Origin: Cyanobacteriota bacterium
GTDB taxonomy: Bacteria > Cyanobacteriota > Cyanobacteriia > PCC-6307 > Cyanobiaceae
Length of the DNA: 17,090 nt
Direction of reading: 5' to 3'
Assembly: GCA_947463165.1 (NCBI GenBank)
Contig: CANHSW010000013.1
Coordinates: 1 to 17,090, forward strand
Position 1 is the first letter of the stretch. Every line of letters starts with the position of its first letter. The translations under genes were made by a program, and so were the position numbers. The notes beneath the pieces are model-generated. The model searched no databases. It saw only the letters and a list, made by a program, of their open reading frames with translations, and was not told the origin of the DNA. Of this stretch, positions 7,314-14,672 are shown piece after piece.

Positions 7314-9218
7314 ATGTGCGGGATCGTTGCCCTGATCGGCTCGCGGGAGGCGGCTCCCCAGTTGTTGGAGGGCCTGCGTCAGCTGGAATACCGCGGCTAC
7401 GACTCGGCTGGCATCGCCACCGTCCACCAGCCCCAGCAGGGCGCGGCGGCGCTGCACTGCCTGCGGGCGGAGGGCAAGTTGGTGAATCTCACCGCCCGCT
7501 TTGAGGCCCAGGGAGCTCCGGGCCTTTGCGGCATCGGCCACACCCGCTGGGCCACCCATGGCAAGCCGGAGGAGCGCAATGCCCACCCGCATCTCGATGC
7601 CAGCGGCGAGTTGGCGGTGGTTCAAAACGGAATCATCGAGAATTACCGCAGCCTGCGGGAGCAGCTGCAGGCATCTGGAGTGCTGTTTCGCTCCGACACC
7701 GATACGGAGGTGATCCCCCATCTGCTGGCTGGCCAACTGCGGCAGCTACAGGCCAAGGGTGAACCCGCCAGCGGCGCCCTGCTGCTGCAGGCCCTGCAGC
7801 AGGTGTTGCCGCTGCTGCAGGGCAGCTACGCCCTGGCGGTGGTCTGGGCCCAAACCCCCGCTGCCCTGGTGGTGGCCCGCCGCTCGGCGCCGCTGTTGAT
7901 CGGCCTGGGGGAGGGGGAATTCCTCTGCGCCAGCGACACGCCAGCCCTGGCGGGTTTCACCCGCACGATCCTGCCGATGGAGGACGGCGAGGTGGCGCTG
8001 CTCACCCCGCTGGGCATCGAGCTCTATGGAGCTGATGGCGGGCGGCGGCAGCGCAGCCCCAGCCTGCTGAGCGGCACCGAGCAGGTGGTGGACAAGCGCA
8101 GCTTCCGCCACTTCATGCTCAAGGAGATCCATGAGCAGCCGGAAACCGCGGCGCTGTGGGTGGCGCGGCATCTGCCCGAGGACCCCGGCGGCCATCTGGT
8201 GGCCCTGCCCTTTGACGAGGACTTCTATGCCGGCGTGGAGCGCATCGAGATCCTGGCCTGTGGCACCAGTCGCCATGCGGCCCAGGTGGGGGCCTATCTG
8301 CTGGAGCAGCTCGCCGGCATCCCCGCCAATGTGTTCTACGCCAGTGAATTCCGCTATTCACCACCCCCGCTGAGCGCCCATACGCTCACCATCGGCGTAA
8401 CCCAGTCAGGCGAGACCGCCGACACCTTGGCGGCCCTGGCGATGGAGCAGGAGCGGCGCAGCCTGGTGGCCGATCCCAGCTTTGCGCCGCGCTTGCTGGG
8501 GATCACCAACCGGCCCGAGAGCTCCCTGGGGCGGCTGGTGCCTCACCTGCTCGACATCGGCGCCGGCATTGAGGTGGGTGTGGCCGCCACCAAAACCTTC
8601 CTGGGGCAATTGCTGGCCTTCTACGGCCTGGCGCTGGCCTTTGCCGAGCGGCGGGTGGGCCGGGGCCCCAACCGCGAGCAGCTCAAGACCCTGGTGGTGG
8701 GCCTGCGGGCAATGCCGCAGCAGTTGCGGCAGCTGGTGGAAGAGCACGACCGCCGCTGTGCCGAGTTGGCCCATCGCTTCGAGAGCACCCAGGATGTGAT
8801 CTTTCTGGGCCGTGGCATCAACTATCCAATTGCCCTGGAGGGAGCCCTCAAACTCAAGGAAATCAGCTACATCCATGCCGAGGGCTATCCAGCTGGCGAG
8901 ATGAAGCATGGGCCGATCGCCTTGCTCGACGCCCGGGTGCCAGTGGTGTCGATTGCGATGCCGGGCAAAGTGTTTGACAAGGTGCTCAGCAATGCCCAGG
9001 AGGCCAAGGCGCGGGATGCCCAGTTGATCGGCGTTGCCCCTGGGGGAAAAGACACTGAGATCTTCGATCTGCTGTTGCCGGTGCCAGAGGTGGACGAGCT
9101 GCTCAGCCCGCTGCTCACCGTGATCCCGATGCAGCTGCTCAGCTATCACATCGCCGCCCACCGGGGCCTGGATGTGGATCAGCCCCGCAATCTGGCCAAG
9201 AGCGTCACGGTGGAGTGA
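7314..9218 (+). CDS. glmS: Glucosamine-fructose-6-phosphate aminotransferase (isomerizing)
   Basis: The 634-residue enzyme converts fructose 6-phosphate and glutamine to glucosamine 6-phosphate, the first step to UDP-GlcNAc for peptidoglycan and lipid A. The N-terminal class II glutaminase domain starts MCGIVALIGS, with C2 (the processed N-terminus) as nucleophile, followed by RGYDSAG and GHTRWATHG (75-83). Two SIS sugar-isomerase domains follow (ACGTSRHAA and TQSGETADT near 315-370; GRGINYPIALEGALKLKE near 498). The C-terminus NLAKSVTVE is canonical. The ATG at 7314 is fixed because the catalytic Cys must follow the initiator Met; the frame is open 54 bases further upstream but through the psaC terminator. 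It is convergent with rimM. No glmS ribozyme is visible or expected in this phylum. Confidence 0.97.
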   Translation: MCGIVALIGSREAAPQLLEGLRQLEYRGYDSAGIATVHQPQQGAAALHCLRAEGKLVNLTARFEAQGAPGLCGIGHTRWATHGKPEERNAHPHLDASGELAVVQNGIIENYRSLREQLQASGVLFRSDTDTEVIPHLLAGQLRQLQAKGEPASGALLLQALQQVLPLLQGSYALAVVWAQTPAALVVARRSAPLLIGLGEGEFLCASDTPALAGFTRTILPMEDGEVALLTPLGIELYGADGGRRQRSPSLLSGTEQVVDKRSFRHFMLKEIHEQPETAALWVARHLPEDPGGHLVALPFDEDFYAGVERIEILACGTSRHAAQVGAYLLEQLAGIPANVFYASEFRYSPPPLSAHTLTIGVTQSGETADTLAALAMEQERRSLVADPSFAPRLLGITNRPESSLGRLVPHLLDIGAGIEVGVAATKTFLGQLLAFYGLALAFAERRVGRGPNREQLKTLVVGLRAMPQQLRQLVEEHDRRCAELAHRFESTQDVIFLGRGINYPIALEGALKLKEISYIHAEGYPAGEMKHGPIALLDARVPVVSIAMPGKVFDKVLSNAQEAKARDAQLIGVAPGGKDTEIFDLLLPVPEVDELLSPLLTVIPMQLLSYHIAAHRGLDVDQPRNLAKSVTVE

Positions 9219-9295
9219 GCCGACAGCCCTGGGGGCCGGCTGGCCTGGAGGCAGAAGACTGCAGGCAGAGGCGGCTGGCGGCTGGCTGCCTGGGC

Positions 9296-9961
9296 TCAGA
9301 GCTCCAGCAGCCCTGGCGGCGGCGTGATGCCTATCCAGCCCGCCTGAATCTGCACCTCGGGCACGATCGCCTTCACAAAGGGGATCAAAATCACCCGCCC
9401 GCCCGCCTCGGCGTTGAGTTCCACCTCCAGCAGGTCGTTGCCAGCGTGGAGCAGATCCAGCACCCGGCCAATGCTCTGCCCCTGGTCCAGCAGCCGCACC
9501 TCCAGGCCGATCAAATCGAGCAGGTGGAATTCGCCCCGGGCCAGCTTGGGCCTGTCACTGGCCAGCACCAGCAGCTGCTCCCCCACCAGGGCCTCGGCGG
9601 CCTCGCGGCTGTCCACCCCCGCCAAGCGCACCACGTAGAGCTGCTTACCCGGCAGTTGGCGTCCGCCGAGCAGTTCCACGCAGCGGGGCGGATCTTGCCG
9701 ACGCTGTAACCAGCGCCGACCGGCCTTGGTGAATCGCTGGGGAAAGTCGCTGAGGGGCAGCAGCCGCAGTTCGCCCTGCAGCCCCTGGGCGGCCACCAGC
9801 TTGCCCACCACCAGCAGCTCTGGTTGCTCGCTCTCGGAGCCCTCGGTGTCTAGGCCCGCTTGCCCCTGCTGTTTTGGCCCGGGGCTATTGGGCTCCAGGC
9901 GGGCGGGCTGTTGCGGTCCGCGATCGGGGCCAGTCGCTCCCTTGCCCCCCAGATCCGCCAC
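9296..9961 (-). CDS. rimM: Ribosome maturation factor RimM with N-terminal extension
   Basis: RimM binds ribosomal protein S19 and helps mature the head of the 30S subunit and process 16S rRNA. The RimM N domain starts near residue 49 ([19 protein letters not shown], then PLSDFPQRF), and the C-terminal PRC-barrel part follows ([15 protein letters not shown], and [11 protein letters not shown]). Most RimM proteins begin within about ten residues of the VGK block; here the only upstream start is a GTG at 9961, giving about 48 extra residues rich in Gly, Pro and Gln. There is no good Shine-Dalgarno sequence, and no ATG lies between this GTG and the domain, so the exact start is uncertain. It is downstream of rnc in the same direction, with ndhS in the gap on the other strand. 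Confidence 0.9.
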   Translation of the reverse strand: MADLGGKGATGPDRGPQQPARLEPNSPGPKQQGQAGLDTEGSESEQPELLVVGKLVAAQGLQGELRLLPLSDFPQRFTKAGRRWLQRRQDPPRCVELLGGRQLPGKQLYVVRLAGVDSREAAEALVGEQLLVLASDRPKLARGEFHLLDLIGLEVRLLDQGQSIGRVLDLLHAGNDLLEVELNAEAGGRVILIPFVKAIVPEVQIQAGWIGITPPPGLLEL

Positions 9962-10034
9962 TGTCAGTTACCCGAGCTTCCCCCCGATAATGGCCAAACG
10001 CTTGACCCTGGCCCGCTGAGCCAGCTCTACCCCG

Positions 10035-10214
10035 ATGGCTCAACTGCCAATCCTGCCGGGCTCCACCGTGGTGGTGCGGGATGTCCGCTCCATTTACAAC
10101 GGCTACAGGGGCTTCGTGCAGCGCCTCTCGGGCAGCCGCGCGGCGGTGCTGTTTGAGGGTGGCAATTGGGACAAGCTGGTCACCATGCCGATCAAGGCCC
10201 TGGAGCAGGCCTAG
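10035..10214 (+). CDS. ndhS: NAD(P)H-quinone oxidoreductase subunit S (NdhS-like)
   Basis: This 59-residue protein matches the short SH3-like NdhS family (Ssl0352 type): ILPGSTVVVRDV at 6-17, then IYNGYRGFVQR and the hallmark VLFEGGNWDKLVT at 38-50. NdhS is a peripheral subunit of the cyanobacterial NDH-1 complex that contributes to the ferredoxin-docking site for cyclic electron flow around photosystem I. The ATG at 10035 lies eight residues before the PGS block, as expected. It reads opposite to rnc and rimM, sits between them, and overlaps the last 23 bases of rnc tail to tail. The 73-base interval with rimM must hold both promoters if rimM has its own. Confidence 0.85.
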   Translation: MAQLPILPGSTVVVRDVRSIYNGYRGFVQRLSGSRAAVLFEGGNWDKLVTMPIKALEQA

Positions 10215-10917
10215 GCGCCAGCTGCTCCAGGGCCATCCGGGCCGCCTCCTGTTCGGCGGAGCGCCGGGAGGGCCCCCAGCCAGCGCCGCAGTCCCGGCCA
10301 TCCACCTGCACTTGGCAGTGGAAGCGGCGCGGATCGGCATGCACTTTGCTCACCTGCTCGCAGCCGTAGTGGGGCAGCCCCAAACCCCGAGCCTGGCTCC
10401 ACTCCTGCAGCGCCGATTTCCAATTGTGCAGATGGGGGTCGGCCAGCAGTTCGGCTCCATCCCTGCGCCAATGGGGATCCAGCCAGATGTGCACAGCCCC
10501 CAGGCCGCCGTCGGCGCCGCCCCAGCTTTCATAGATGGCGCCAATCAGGGCTTCGCAGCACTCGGCCAGCAGGGTGGCGCGGCCGGCCCGATCGCCGGCG
10601 GCCACCGGGCCGATGCGCAGCAGCGGGGCCAGGCCGCAGCGCTCCGCCAGTTCGGCCAGCCAGCGATCACTCACCAACTGGGCCCGCAGGGCCGAGGCCT
10701 GGCCGACGCTCAGGCCGGCATGATCCCGGCGCAGGTAGGCGGATGCCGCCAGGCGCAGCACCGCATCGCCCAGGAACTCCAGCCGTTCATGGTTGTAGGC
10801 CAGGCCGGCGGAGGTGTGGCTGAGGGCCTCATCCACGGCGCTGAGATCGCGGCCGGAGGCCTCCAGGCCAAGGCCGGCCAGGAAGGCGATCAGCGCCCGC
10901 TGGCGATCGGGCTTCAT
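10192..10917 (-). CDS. rnc: Ribonuclease III
   Basis: The 241-residue double-strand-specific endonuclease processes rRNA precursors and structured mRNAs. The RNase III signature HERLEFLGDAVL (43-54) supplies E44 and D51. The second catalytic segment is AECCEALIGAIY (118-129) with E122; the position usually Asp is Glu (E119). A C-terminal double-stranded-RNA-binding domain follows from about 165 (NWKSALQEW) to 235 (SAEQEAARMALEQL). I chose the ATG at 10917: the frame is open to a TTG at 10983, but those codons are the conserved 3' end of RNase P RNA. The gene starts 30 bases after rnpB in the same direction, so cotranscription is likely. Confidence 0.94.
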   Translation of the reverse strand: MKPDRQRALIAFLAGLGLEASGRDLSAVDEALSHTSAGLAYNHERLEFLGDAVLRLAASAYLRRDHAGLSVGQASALRAQLVSDRWLAELAERCGLAPLLRIGPVAAGDRAGRATLLAECCEALIGAIYESWGGADGGLGAVHIWLDPHWRRDGAELLADPHLHNWKSALQEWSQARGLGLPHYGCEQVSKVHADPRRFHCQVQVDGRDCGAGWGPSRRSAEQEAARMALEQLAPRPAPGP

Positions 10918-10947
10918 GGCTTCACTCAGCTTGGGGCTATTGGGGGT

Positions 10948-11360
10948 GAAAGCAGGACGTAAGCCGGGTTCTGTTCTCCTCAACTGGCACCGAAGCGCTG
11001 GTGGAGGGGGCAGTCATCTGTCTGGGACCGCCGTTGCCGGCGGCCTCGAGCGGCGCGCTTTTGTCGGGACCGGTGTTATGGCCAACCTTGGTCCCTGGGC
11101 CTTGCTCCTAGCCGGGGTTTACCGAGCCAGCACCTCTCGATGCTGCTGGTGCGCTCTTACCGCACCTTTGCACCCTTACCTGTGCACGGGTTGCCCCGGG
11201 CCATCGGCGGTGTGTTTCTGTGGCACTCTCCTCACGGTCACCCGCACTGGGCGTTACCCAGCAAGCCTGGCCATTGGGGAGCCCGGACTTTCCTCAACCG
11301 GGCGCCGCTGCCGCCTTGAAGACCGCAACGACCCCGATCGCGACCACCTCGCCTGCTTTC
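10948..11360 (-). ncRNA. rnpB: RNase P RNA (bacterial type A, cyanobacterial)
   Basis: This is the catalytic RNA of RNase P, which removes 5' leaders from tRNA precursors. On the minus strand the 5' GAAAGCAGG (11360-11352) pairs perfectly with 3' CCTGCTTTC (10956-10948) to form helix P1. Between them are the universally conserved blocks GAGGAAAGTCCGGGCTCC, GAGGAGAGTGCCACAGAAA, AAGGTGCGGTAAGAGCGCACC, the AGATGACTGCC region and the 3' ACAGAACCCGGCTTACG. The length of about 413 bases fits cyanobacterial RNase P RNA. Ends are set by P1 and could extend one base each side. Confidence 0.96.
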
Positions 11361-11367
11361 AAACCCC

Positions 11368-11373
11368 ATAATG
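11368..11373 (-). promoter_or_regulatory. Likely -10 element of rnpB
   Basis: On the minus strand CATTAT lies seven bases before the P1 5' end of rnpB, the correct distance for a sigma-70 -10 box. No convincing -35 hexamer is visible 16-18 bases upstream. Confidence 0.4.
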
Positions 11374-11407
11374 CCCATGCGGACCGTCCCCAGGGCTGGC
11401 CCGCTCG

Positions 11408-11481
<74 letters not shown>

Positions 11482-11487
11482 TCCTCC

Positions 11488-11513
11488 AAAACCCCATTTA
11501 TCGCAAGGGTTTT
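11488..11513 (+). terminator. Terminator-like hairpin after tRNA-Arg
   Basis: AAAACCC (11488-11494) pairs with GGGTTTT (11507-11513) around a 12-base loop, six bases after the tRNA. The T run is only four bases, so strength is moderate. Confidence 0.5.
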
Positions 11514-11946
11514 CAGGGGAGCAAGGGCCCTGGCTGAGCCACCGCAGCCGTCAGAGTCGCCAGGGGCCAGGCCCAAGCGGCAGCGCTCTGGCCCAGTTCA
11601 ATCAGACGATCAGGGCATCAGGCCACCAACTCGCCGCAGCGGACCGAGCTCAGGGCCCAGCCCAGTCGGACTGGCTCGCTGGCGACAGGGCCAAATTCAG
11701 CTCCAAATTCAGTGCCAAATCCAAGGACATGACCAGGGCCAGCTGGTCGATTGCGATCACATTTGCATATCTTTTGATTTGCGGTTTACCCGGGGAAACG
11801 GCCCTGACCAATCTGCTTTATAACGAACATATTTTGGCTCCATAAGTGAAAATGCGTCGAAATTATCGATTCCTTTCTGATAACAATTCGCAATGCCTGG
11901 CGCCCGGCGAGCCCTTGGCAATCCCTATTCAGGAGGCCCATAAGCC
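11514..11946. other. Non-coding gap between tRNA-Arg and the fucosyltransferase gene
   Basis: No gene is supported. The first half is GC-rich and ends in a 12-bp repeat (11691-11724). The second half (about 11760-11890) is AT-rich. No clear terminator for the leftward gene is visible at its 3' end. Confidence 0.55.
11691..11724 (+). repeat. 12-bp tandem repeat, three copies
   Basis: CCAAATTCAG starts at 11691 and 11703 and the variant CCAAATCCAA at 11715, spaced 12 bases apart. The last decamer is identical to the core of the hli1 repeats at 910, 1059 and 1087. Confidence 0.8.
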
Positions 11947-12768
11947 TTAGAGATACAGGGTAGGCTTGCGTCCCCATTGGCCAGCAAAAGTGCTGAAGGA
12001 AGAGCCAACTGTACCAATGATGGAATCGCATTTTGACAACATATAAAGATCACAAACGGCATCAAAAAGGCCCGTGAGCCTGGCCTGCTTGGTAGTGTCT
12101 TCGCTGGCGGCCCGGTTGGCTTCGATCCAGTGGTGATCGAGACTTAGGGCCCGGGGGCCCAGGATAGCCTTGGCTTGCTCCAACGAGGCTGGATTGTCGC
12201 AAGCCAAAAATACTCTACCATCGGGATATTGATTGAGGAAGCTGGCGGCGTAGCTGGGGATACCATTTTGCAGCGGTGGAAATCCTTTTCTGGCCCGCAG
12301 GTCAACCATGTCAGTGCGACGAATATGGCTTCCCAGGCTGGGAAACCCAGGGGCTTCAGATTGCCCCATCAGTGCTTCCACTCGCCGCACTACGGCATTG
12401 ATGGGGGTGAGCAATTGATAAAACTCAGCTACAAAGCCGTCAAAGGTGGCCTTGTCCACCCGCCCCTGGCCATGGGCCTGAAAGGTGAGCTCCGGCGGCG
12501 AGCCGCAATGGGTGGGTCGCTGGTCAGAAGCGGAGGTGACGATGCTGAGGGTTTGATCGCTTGGCTTAGGCAGCTGGGCTACGAACAGGGCGCCGGGAAT
12601 CGGCAGGAATACCTCATCAATTAGCCCGGGACAACTCGGATCGGCCTCCCATGTATAAAACAATTCCCAGTTTAATGACTTGGATAGTGCGTAGTATCCA
12701 GCCAAGCCGCGCAGTCGGTTGCAGAGGCCAAACCTGCTTCTAAAAGTTACGTGAATGGCTGGCGTCAT
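11947..12768 (-). CDS. Fucosyltransferase-like glycosyltransferase
   Basis: The 273-residue product resembles the alpha-1,6/O-fucosyltransferase superfamily (NodZ-like), which uses GDP-sugar donors. The N-terminal block FRSRFGLCNRLRGLAGYYAL (10-28) matches the G-x-x-N-R-L start of the fold. SHIRRTD (147-153) matches the donor-binding H-x-R-R-x-D motif. YMLSKCDSIIGTVGSSFSTF (242-261) is the C-terminal donor-site block. There is no signal peptide or membrane helix, so it should act in the cytoplasm, plausibly on O-antigen, capsule or S-layer glycan. The acceptor is unknown. It stands alone between two gene-poor, repeat-bearing stretches beside a tRNA gene, which fits a mobile surface-glycan gene, but no integrase or other cell-surface gene is present. 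The fold assignment is fairly sure; the transferred sugar is an inference. Confidence 0.78.
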   Translation of the reverse strand: MTPAIHVTFRSRFGLCNRLRGLAGYYALSKSLNWELFYTWEADPSCPGLIDEVFLPIPGALFVAQLPKPSDQTLSIVTSASDQRPTHCGSPPELTFQAHGQGRVDKATFDGFVAEFYQLLTPINAVVRRVEALMGQSEAPGFPSLGSHIRRTDMVDLRARKGFPPLQNGIPSYAASFLNQYPDGRVFLACDNPASLEQAKAILGPRALSLDHHWIEANRAASEDTTKQARLTGLFDAVCDLYMLSKCDSIIGTVGSSFSTFAGQWGRKPTLYL

Positions 12769-12862
12769 TGCGGAGAACTGGCTTATTCAGGCCTGGCCTG
12801 GAAGTCTATCCCATCAGTTTACCGGCCAACCCAGGTCTCTTGTTGTTTGCCCTAGCAAAACC

Positions 12863-12927
12863 TTCCCCCCCTTACCTTTTTCCATGGCTTTTCTAACCGG
12901 ATGAATCAGGGAAAGAGTGAGGGGGAA
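12863..12927. repeat. Imperfect inverted repeat upstream of the fucosyltransferase gene
   Basis: TTCCCCCCTTACCTTTTTCC (12863-12882) is the near reverse complement of GGGAAAGAGTGAGGGGGAA (12909-12927), about 17 of 19-20 positions pairing, with a 26-base spacer. There is no T run on either side. It starts 95 bases upstream of the leftward gene's ATG. Confidence 0.6.
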
Positions 12928-13022
12928 AATCCAATAAATCTGAGCCACTGCCAACCGATGCCTAACGCCGCAAAAGCTCCCAGGGGGCAGATCCCCAGCA
13001 ATGGCGATTATCCAAAGTCTGC

Positions 13023-13250
13023 CTAGATCAATAAATCCGCTAGCTGCAGCTGATTTGCATCAACTTTTGGCCGCTGCCCCCGCCAGGCCGGTGGCTGTGG
13101 TCTAGGGTGAGAATTCCGGTAGAAGCCGGCGGGCACCAAGAACTTGGCGTGCCCGCAATCTCGATGCACCCGCTCCCGTGGTGTGTCGATTTGCCGGAAC
13201 CAGCACCGAGCCCCCTCCTGCGCTTCTTGGAGGCGGTCCACCAGGTCCAC
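13023..13250 (-). CDS. Doubtful small ORF
   Basis: A 75-residue frame with a GTG start and no clear ribosome site. Composition is more protein-like than the overlapping frames (VDRLQEAQEGARCWFRQI, then CGHAKFLVPAGFYRN). The frame stays open about 27 codons upstream of the GTG, and the same style continues (SLAGLARAVG). I do not recognise a family. It could be a real small protein, the end of a decayed gene, or chance. The two Cys and one His do not form a recognisable metal site. Confidence 0.2.
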   Translation of the reverse strand: MDLVDRLQEAQEGARCWFRQIDTPRERVHRDCGHAKFLVPAGFYRNSHPRPQPPAWRGQRPKVDANQLQLADLLI

Positions 13251-13674
13251 CCCGACTGCCCGTGCGAGTCCTGCGAGGGAACGGCAGCCGCCCGGTGCGC
13301 GATCGATATCCGTTTTCGTTCTGTTTTTGTGATGGCTAATTCAATTTTGTCAATTTTTGCCCAGGGCCAAACTGGCCTGCCCCCTGCTGTCCAGCGCCCC
13401 TTGCAGGCATTACTCCAGGGCCAGGCAGCCGCTGGGATAACGGCCAGTCGCCCGGTCCATCGGCCGGTCAGTCGCCCAGCCAGTGGCCTGCCATTGGCCA
13501 GCCATGCTGGCAATGCTGGGGGCTCCAGCTCACCCCTAGGTCAGCGCCGGGAGGGCGGCTGCAGGCTGCAGCCGCCAGCCGCCCCCAGCTGGGAGGAACT
13601 GCTCGGTCGCCGCTGATGCCCGCATCTCCCAGTTGGTCTGGGGCCGCTAGCCTTGGGCCAGTCGGCTCCCCGCG

Positions 13675-13986
13675 ATGACCTCGCTGCACGACCTGCGTCT
13701 GCGCTTGTTGGTGCAACAAGAGAGTGAGCGACTGGTTGACAGCCAACCTGACGAGCTCGACCTCTCCGTGGTGCAGGCCCGCTGTCTGTGCTGGCTGGCC
13801 GTGTTGGCCGAGGCCCACGAGGCCCAGGCCTGTGAGGCCGAGCGCCACGGCGATGTGGAGCAGGCGATGGGCTGGTTTGCCGATGCGATGAGGCTGCGCG
13901 ACGTGATCAACCTGGTGTCCTCTATCGAGATTCCCCTGCCTGCTGCCCATGAGGAGGGGGAGGATGGCGATTCACTGGCCGCCTGA
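13675..13986 (+). CDS. Hypothetical protein, helical and acidic
   Basis: The 103-residue product looks almost entirely alpha-helical: LHDLRLRLLVQQESERLVDS (4-23), then LSVVQARCLCWLAVLAEAHE (29-48) and a third helix around EQAMGWFADAMRLRDVINLV, ending in an acidic tail EEGEDGD. No signal peptide or metal motif is present. I do not recognise a named family; it looks like the small conserved proteins restricted to picocyanobacteria. It is 35 bases upstream of the next gene in the same direction, so the two are probably cotranscribed. The ATG start is the only good one, without a strong Shine-Dalgarno sequence. Confidence 0.7.
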   Translation: MTSLHDLRLRLLVQQESERLVDSQPDELDLSVVQARCLCWLAVLAEAHEAQACEAERHGDVEQAMGWFADAMRLRDVINLVSSIEIPLPAAHEEGEDGDSLAA

Positions 13987-14021
13987 TGCCATGATGGAGA
14001 TTGTCAGCACAAGGGAGTGCG

Positions 14022-14519
14022 GTGCCAGAAGAGCCCTGCCAGTGCCCTGATTGCCAGCGGTTTTATCGGGAACACGATCGATTGATCCGAGAGCATCCCA
14101 CCCTGCGCCAGCAGCAGGAGCTCAGTTGGGCTGCGCTGCAGTCCTTCCGCACCCTGGCTGGCCGGGTACTGGAAGAGCTGCAGAAGCAACACGGCGATGG
14201 GGAGCAGCCAGCTGAACCCACGGCTGCCCCTAGCGTCTCTGCCCCTGCCACCCCTGGCGCCGCTGCCAGTGGCAGTGCCAATGCCTCCGGTGAGGGGGAT
14301 GCGATCCAGCAGGCGATGCTGGATCTGGAGAACATCAATGCCCACCTCTTCTCAATTGAGGTGCTGATGGAGCGCATCTTTGATGTGCGAGTGCCAGACG
14401 AAGTGGAAAAAACCTTTCGGGAACTGGCTGGCGAGCTAGCCCCCGATCCACTCAACGCCGATCGCCTGCGGCTCAACCGCCTGCTCCATCAAACCCCCGA
14501 CCTCCCCGATCGCAGCTAA
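14022..14519 (+). CDS. Hypothetical protein with CxCxxC motif
   Basis: The 165-residue product opens with C6-x-C8-P-x-C11 (PCQCPDCQRFY), a possible half zinc site, then a helix to about residue 60. A low-complexity Ala/Pro/Ser/Gly linker (about 66-97) joins it to a helical C-terminal part (IQQAMLDLENINAHLFSIEV, then RIFDVRVPDEVEKTFRELAG). I prefer the GTG at 14022, with AGGGAG at 14012-14017 four bases upstream. A TTG at 14001 in the same frame would add seven residues and has no ribosome site. The family is not recognised. Two helical lobes on a flexible linker suggest an adaptor rather than an enzyme. It is convergent with glgP. Confidence 0.7.
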   Translation: MPEEPCQCPDCQRFYREHDRLIREHPTLRQQQELSWAALQSFRTLAGRVLEELQKQHGDGEQPAEPTAAPSVSAPATPGAAASGSANASGEGDAIQQAMLDLENINAHLFSIEVLMERIFDVRVPDEVEKTFRELAGELAPDPLNADRLRLNRLLHQTPDLPDRS

Positions 14520-14628
14520 ACAAAGGCCCAGCCGTAATCCCTGGGCAAGCGGCGATCAAGTGCCGGTAGAAATTCTGCTGGCACTATGAACTGGTTTTAT
14601 GCATTGTTGCTATGTACTGGTGCCATGA

Positions 14629-14664
14629 AATCGGGGTTATCGCAAGGTTGCGGCAACCCCGATT
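14629..14664. terminator. Long symmetrical hairpin between convergent genes
   Basis: AATCGGGGTT (14629-14638) pairs perfectly with AACCCCGATT (14655-14664), and inside it CGCAA (14641-14645) pairs with TTGCG (14648-14652), giving 15 bp with a small internal loop. It lies 110 bases after the plus-strand gene and 9 bases after the glgP stop. T runs are weak on both strands, so it may act as a bidirectional terminator or mRNA-end stabiliser. Confidence 0.65.
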
Positions 14665-14672
14665 AGAGGCCC

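Larger units (their letters stand above)
12769..13674. other. Long gap without a confident gene
   Basis: About 900 bases hold no confident gene. Contents: a large imperfect inverted repeat (12863-12927), a weak minus-strand frame (13023-13250) and a GC-rich degenerate repeat run at about 13440-13530 built from CGGCCAGTC, CCAGCCAGTGG and GGCCAGCCATG-like words. Frames on both strands across 13040-13616 are mutual shadows, and none resembles a known family. Confidence 0.5.

Noticed and set aside
8406..9161. 251-residue minus-strand frame
   Set aside because: It is antisense to glmS, His/Gln-rich, without recognisable domains.
10081..10962. 293-residue plus-strand frame
   Set aside because: It is antisense to rnc and overlaps the true ndhS frame; its composition is that of a shadow.
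10918..10983. Longer RNase III N-terminus starting at a TTG
   Set aside because: The extra codons overlap the conserved 3' end of RNase P RNA; the ATG at 10917 fits the family.
10814..11371. 185-residue plus-strand frame
   Set aside because: It is the antisense of the RNase P RNA and the rnc start.
13107..13616. 169-residue plus-strand frame in the long gap
   Set aside because: GTG start without ribosome site, low-complexity Gly/Ala/Pro/Ser tail translated from repeats, and no recognisable domain.
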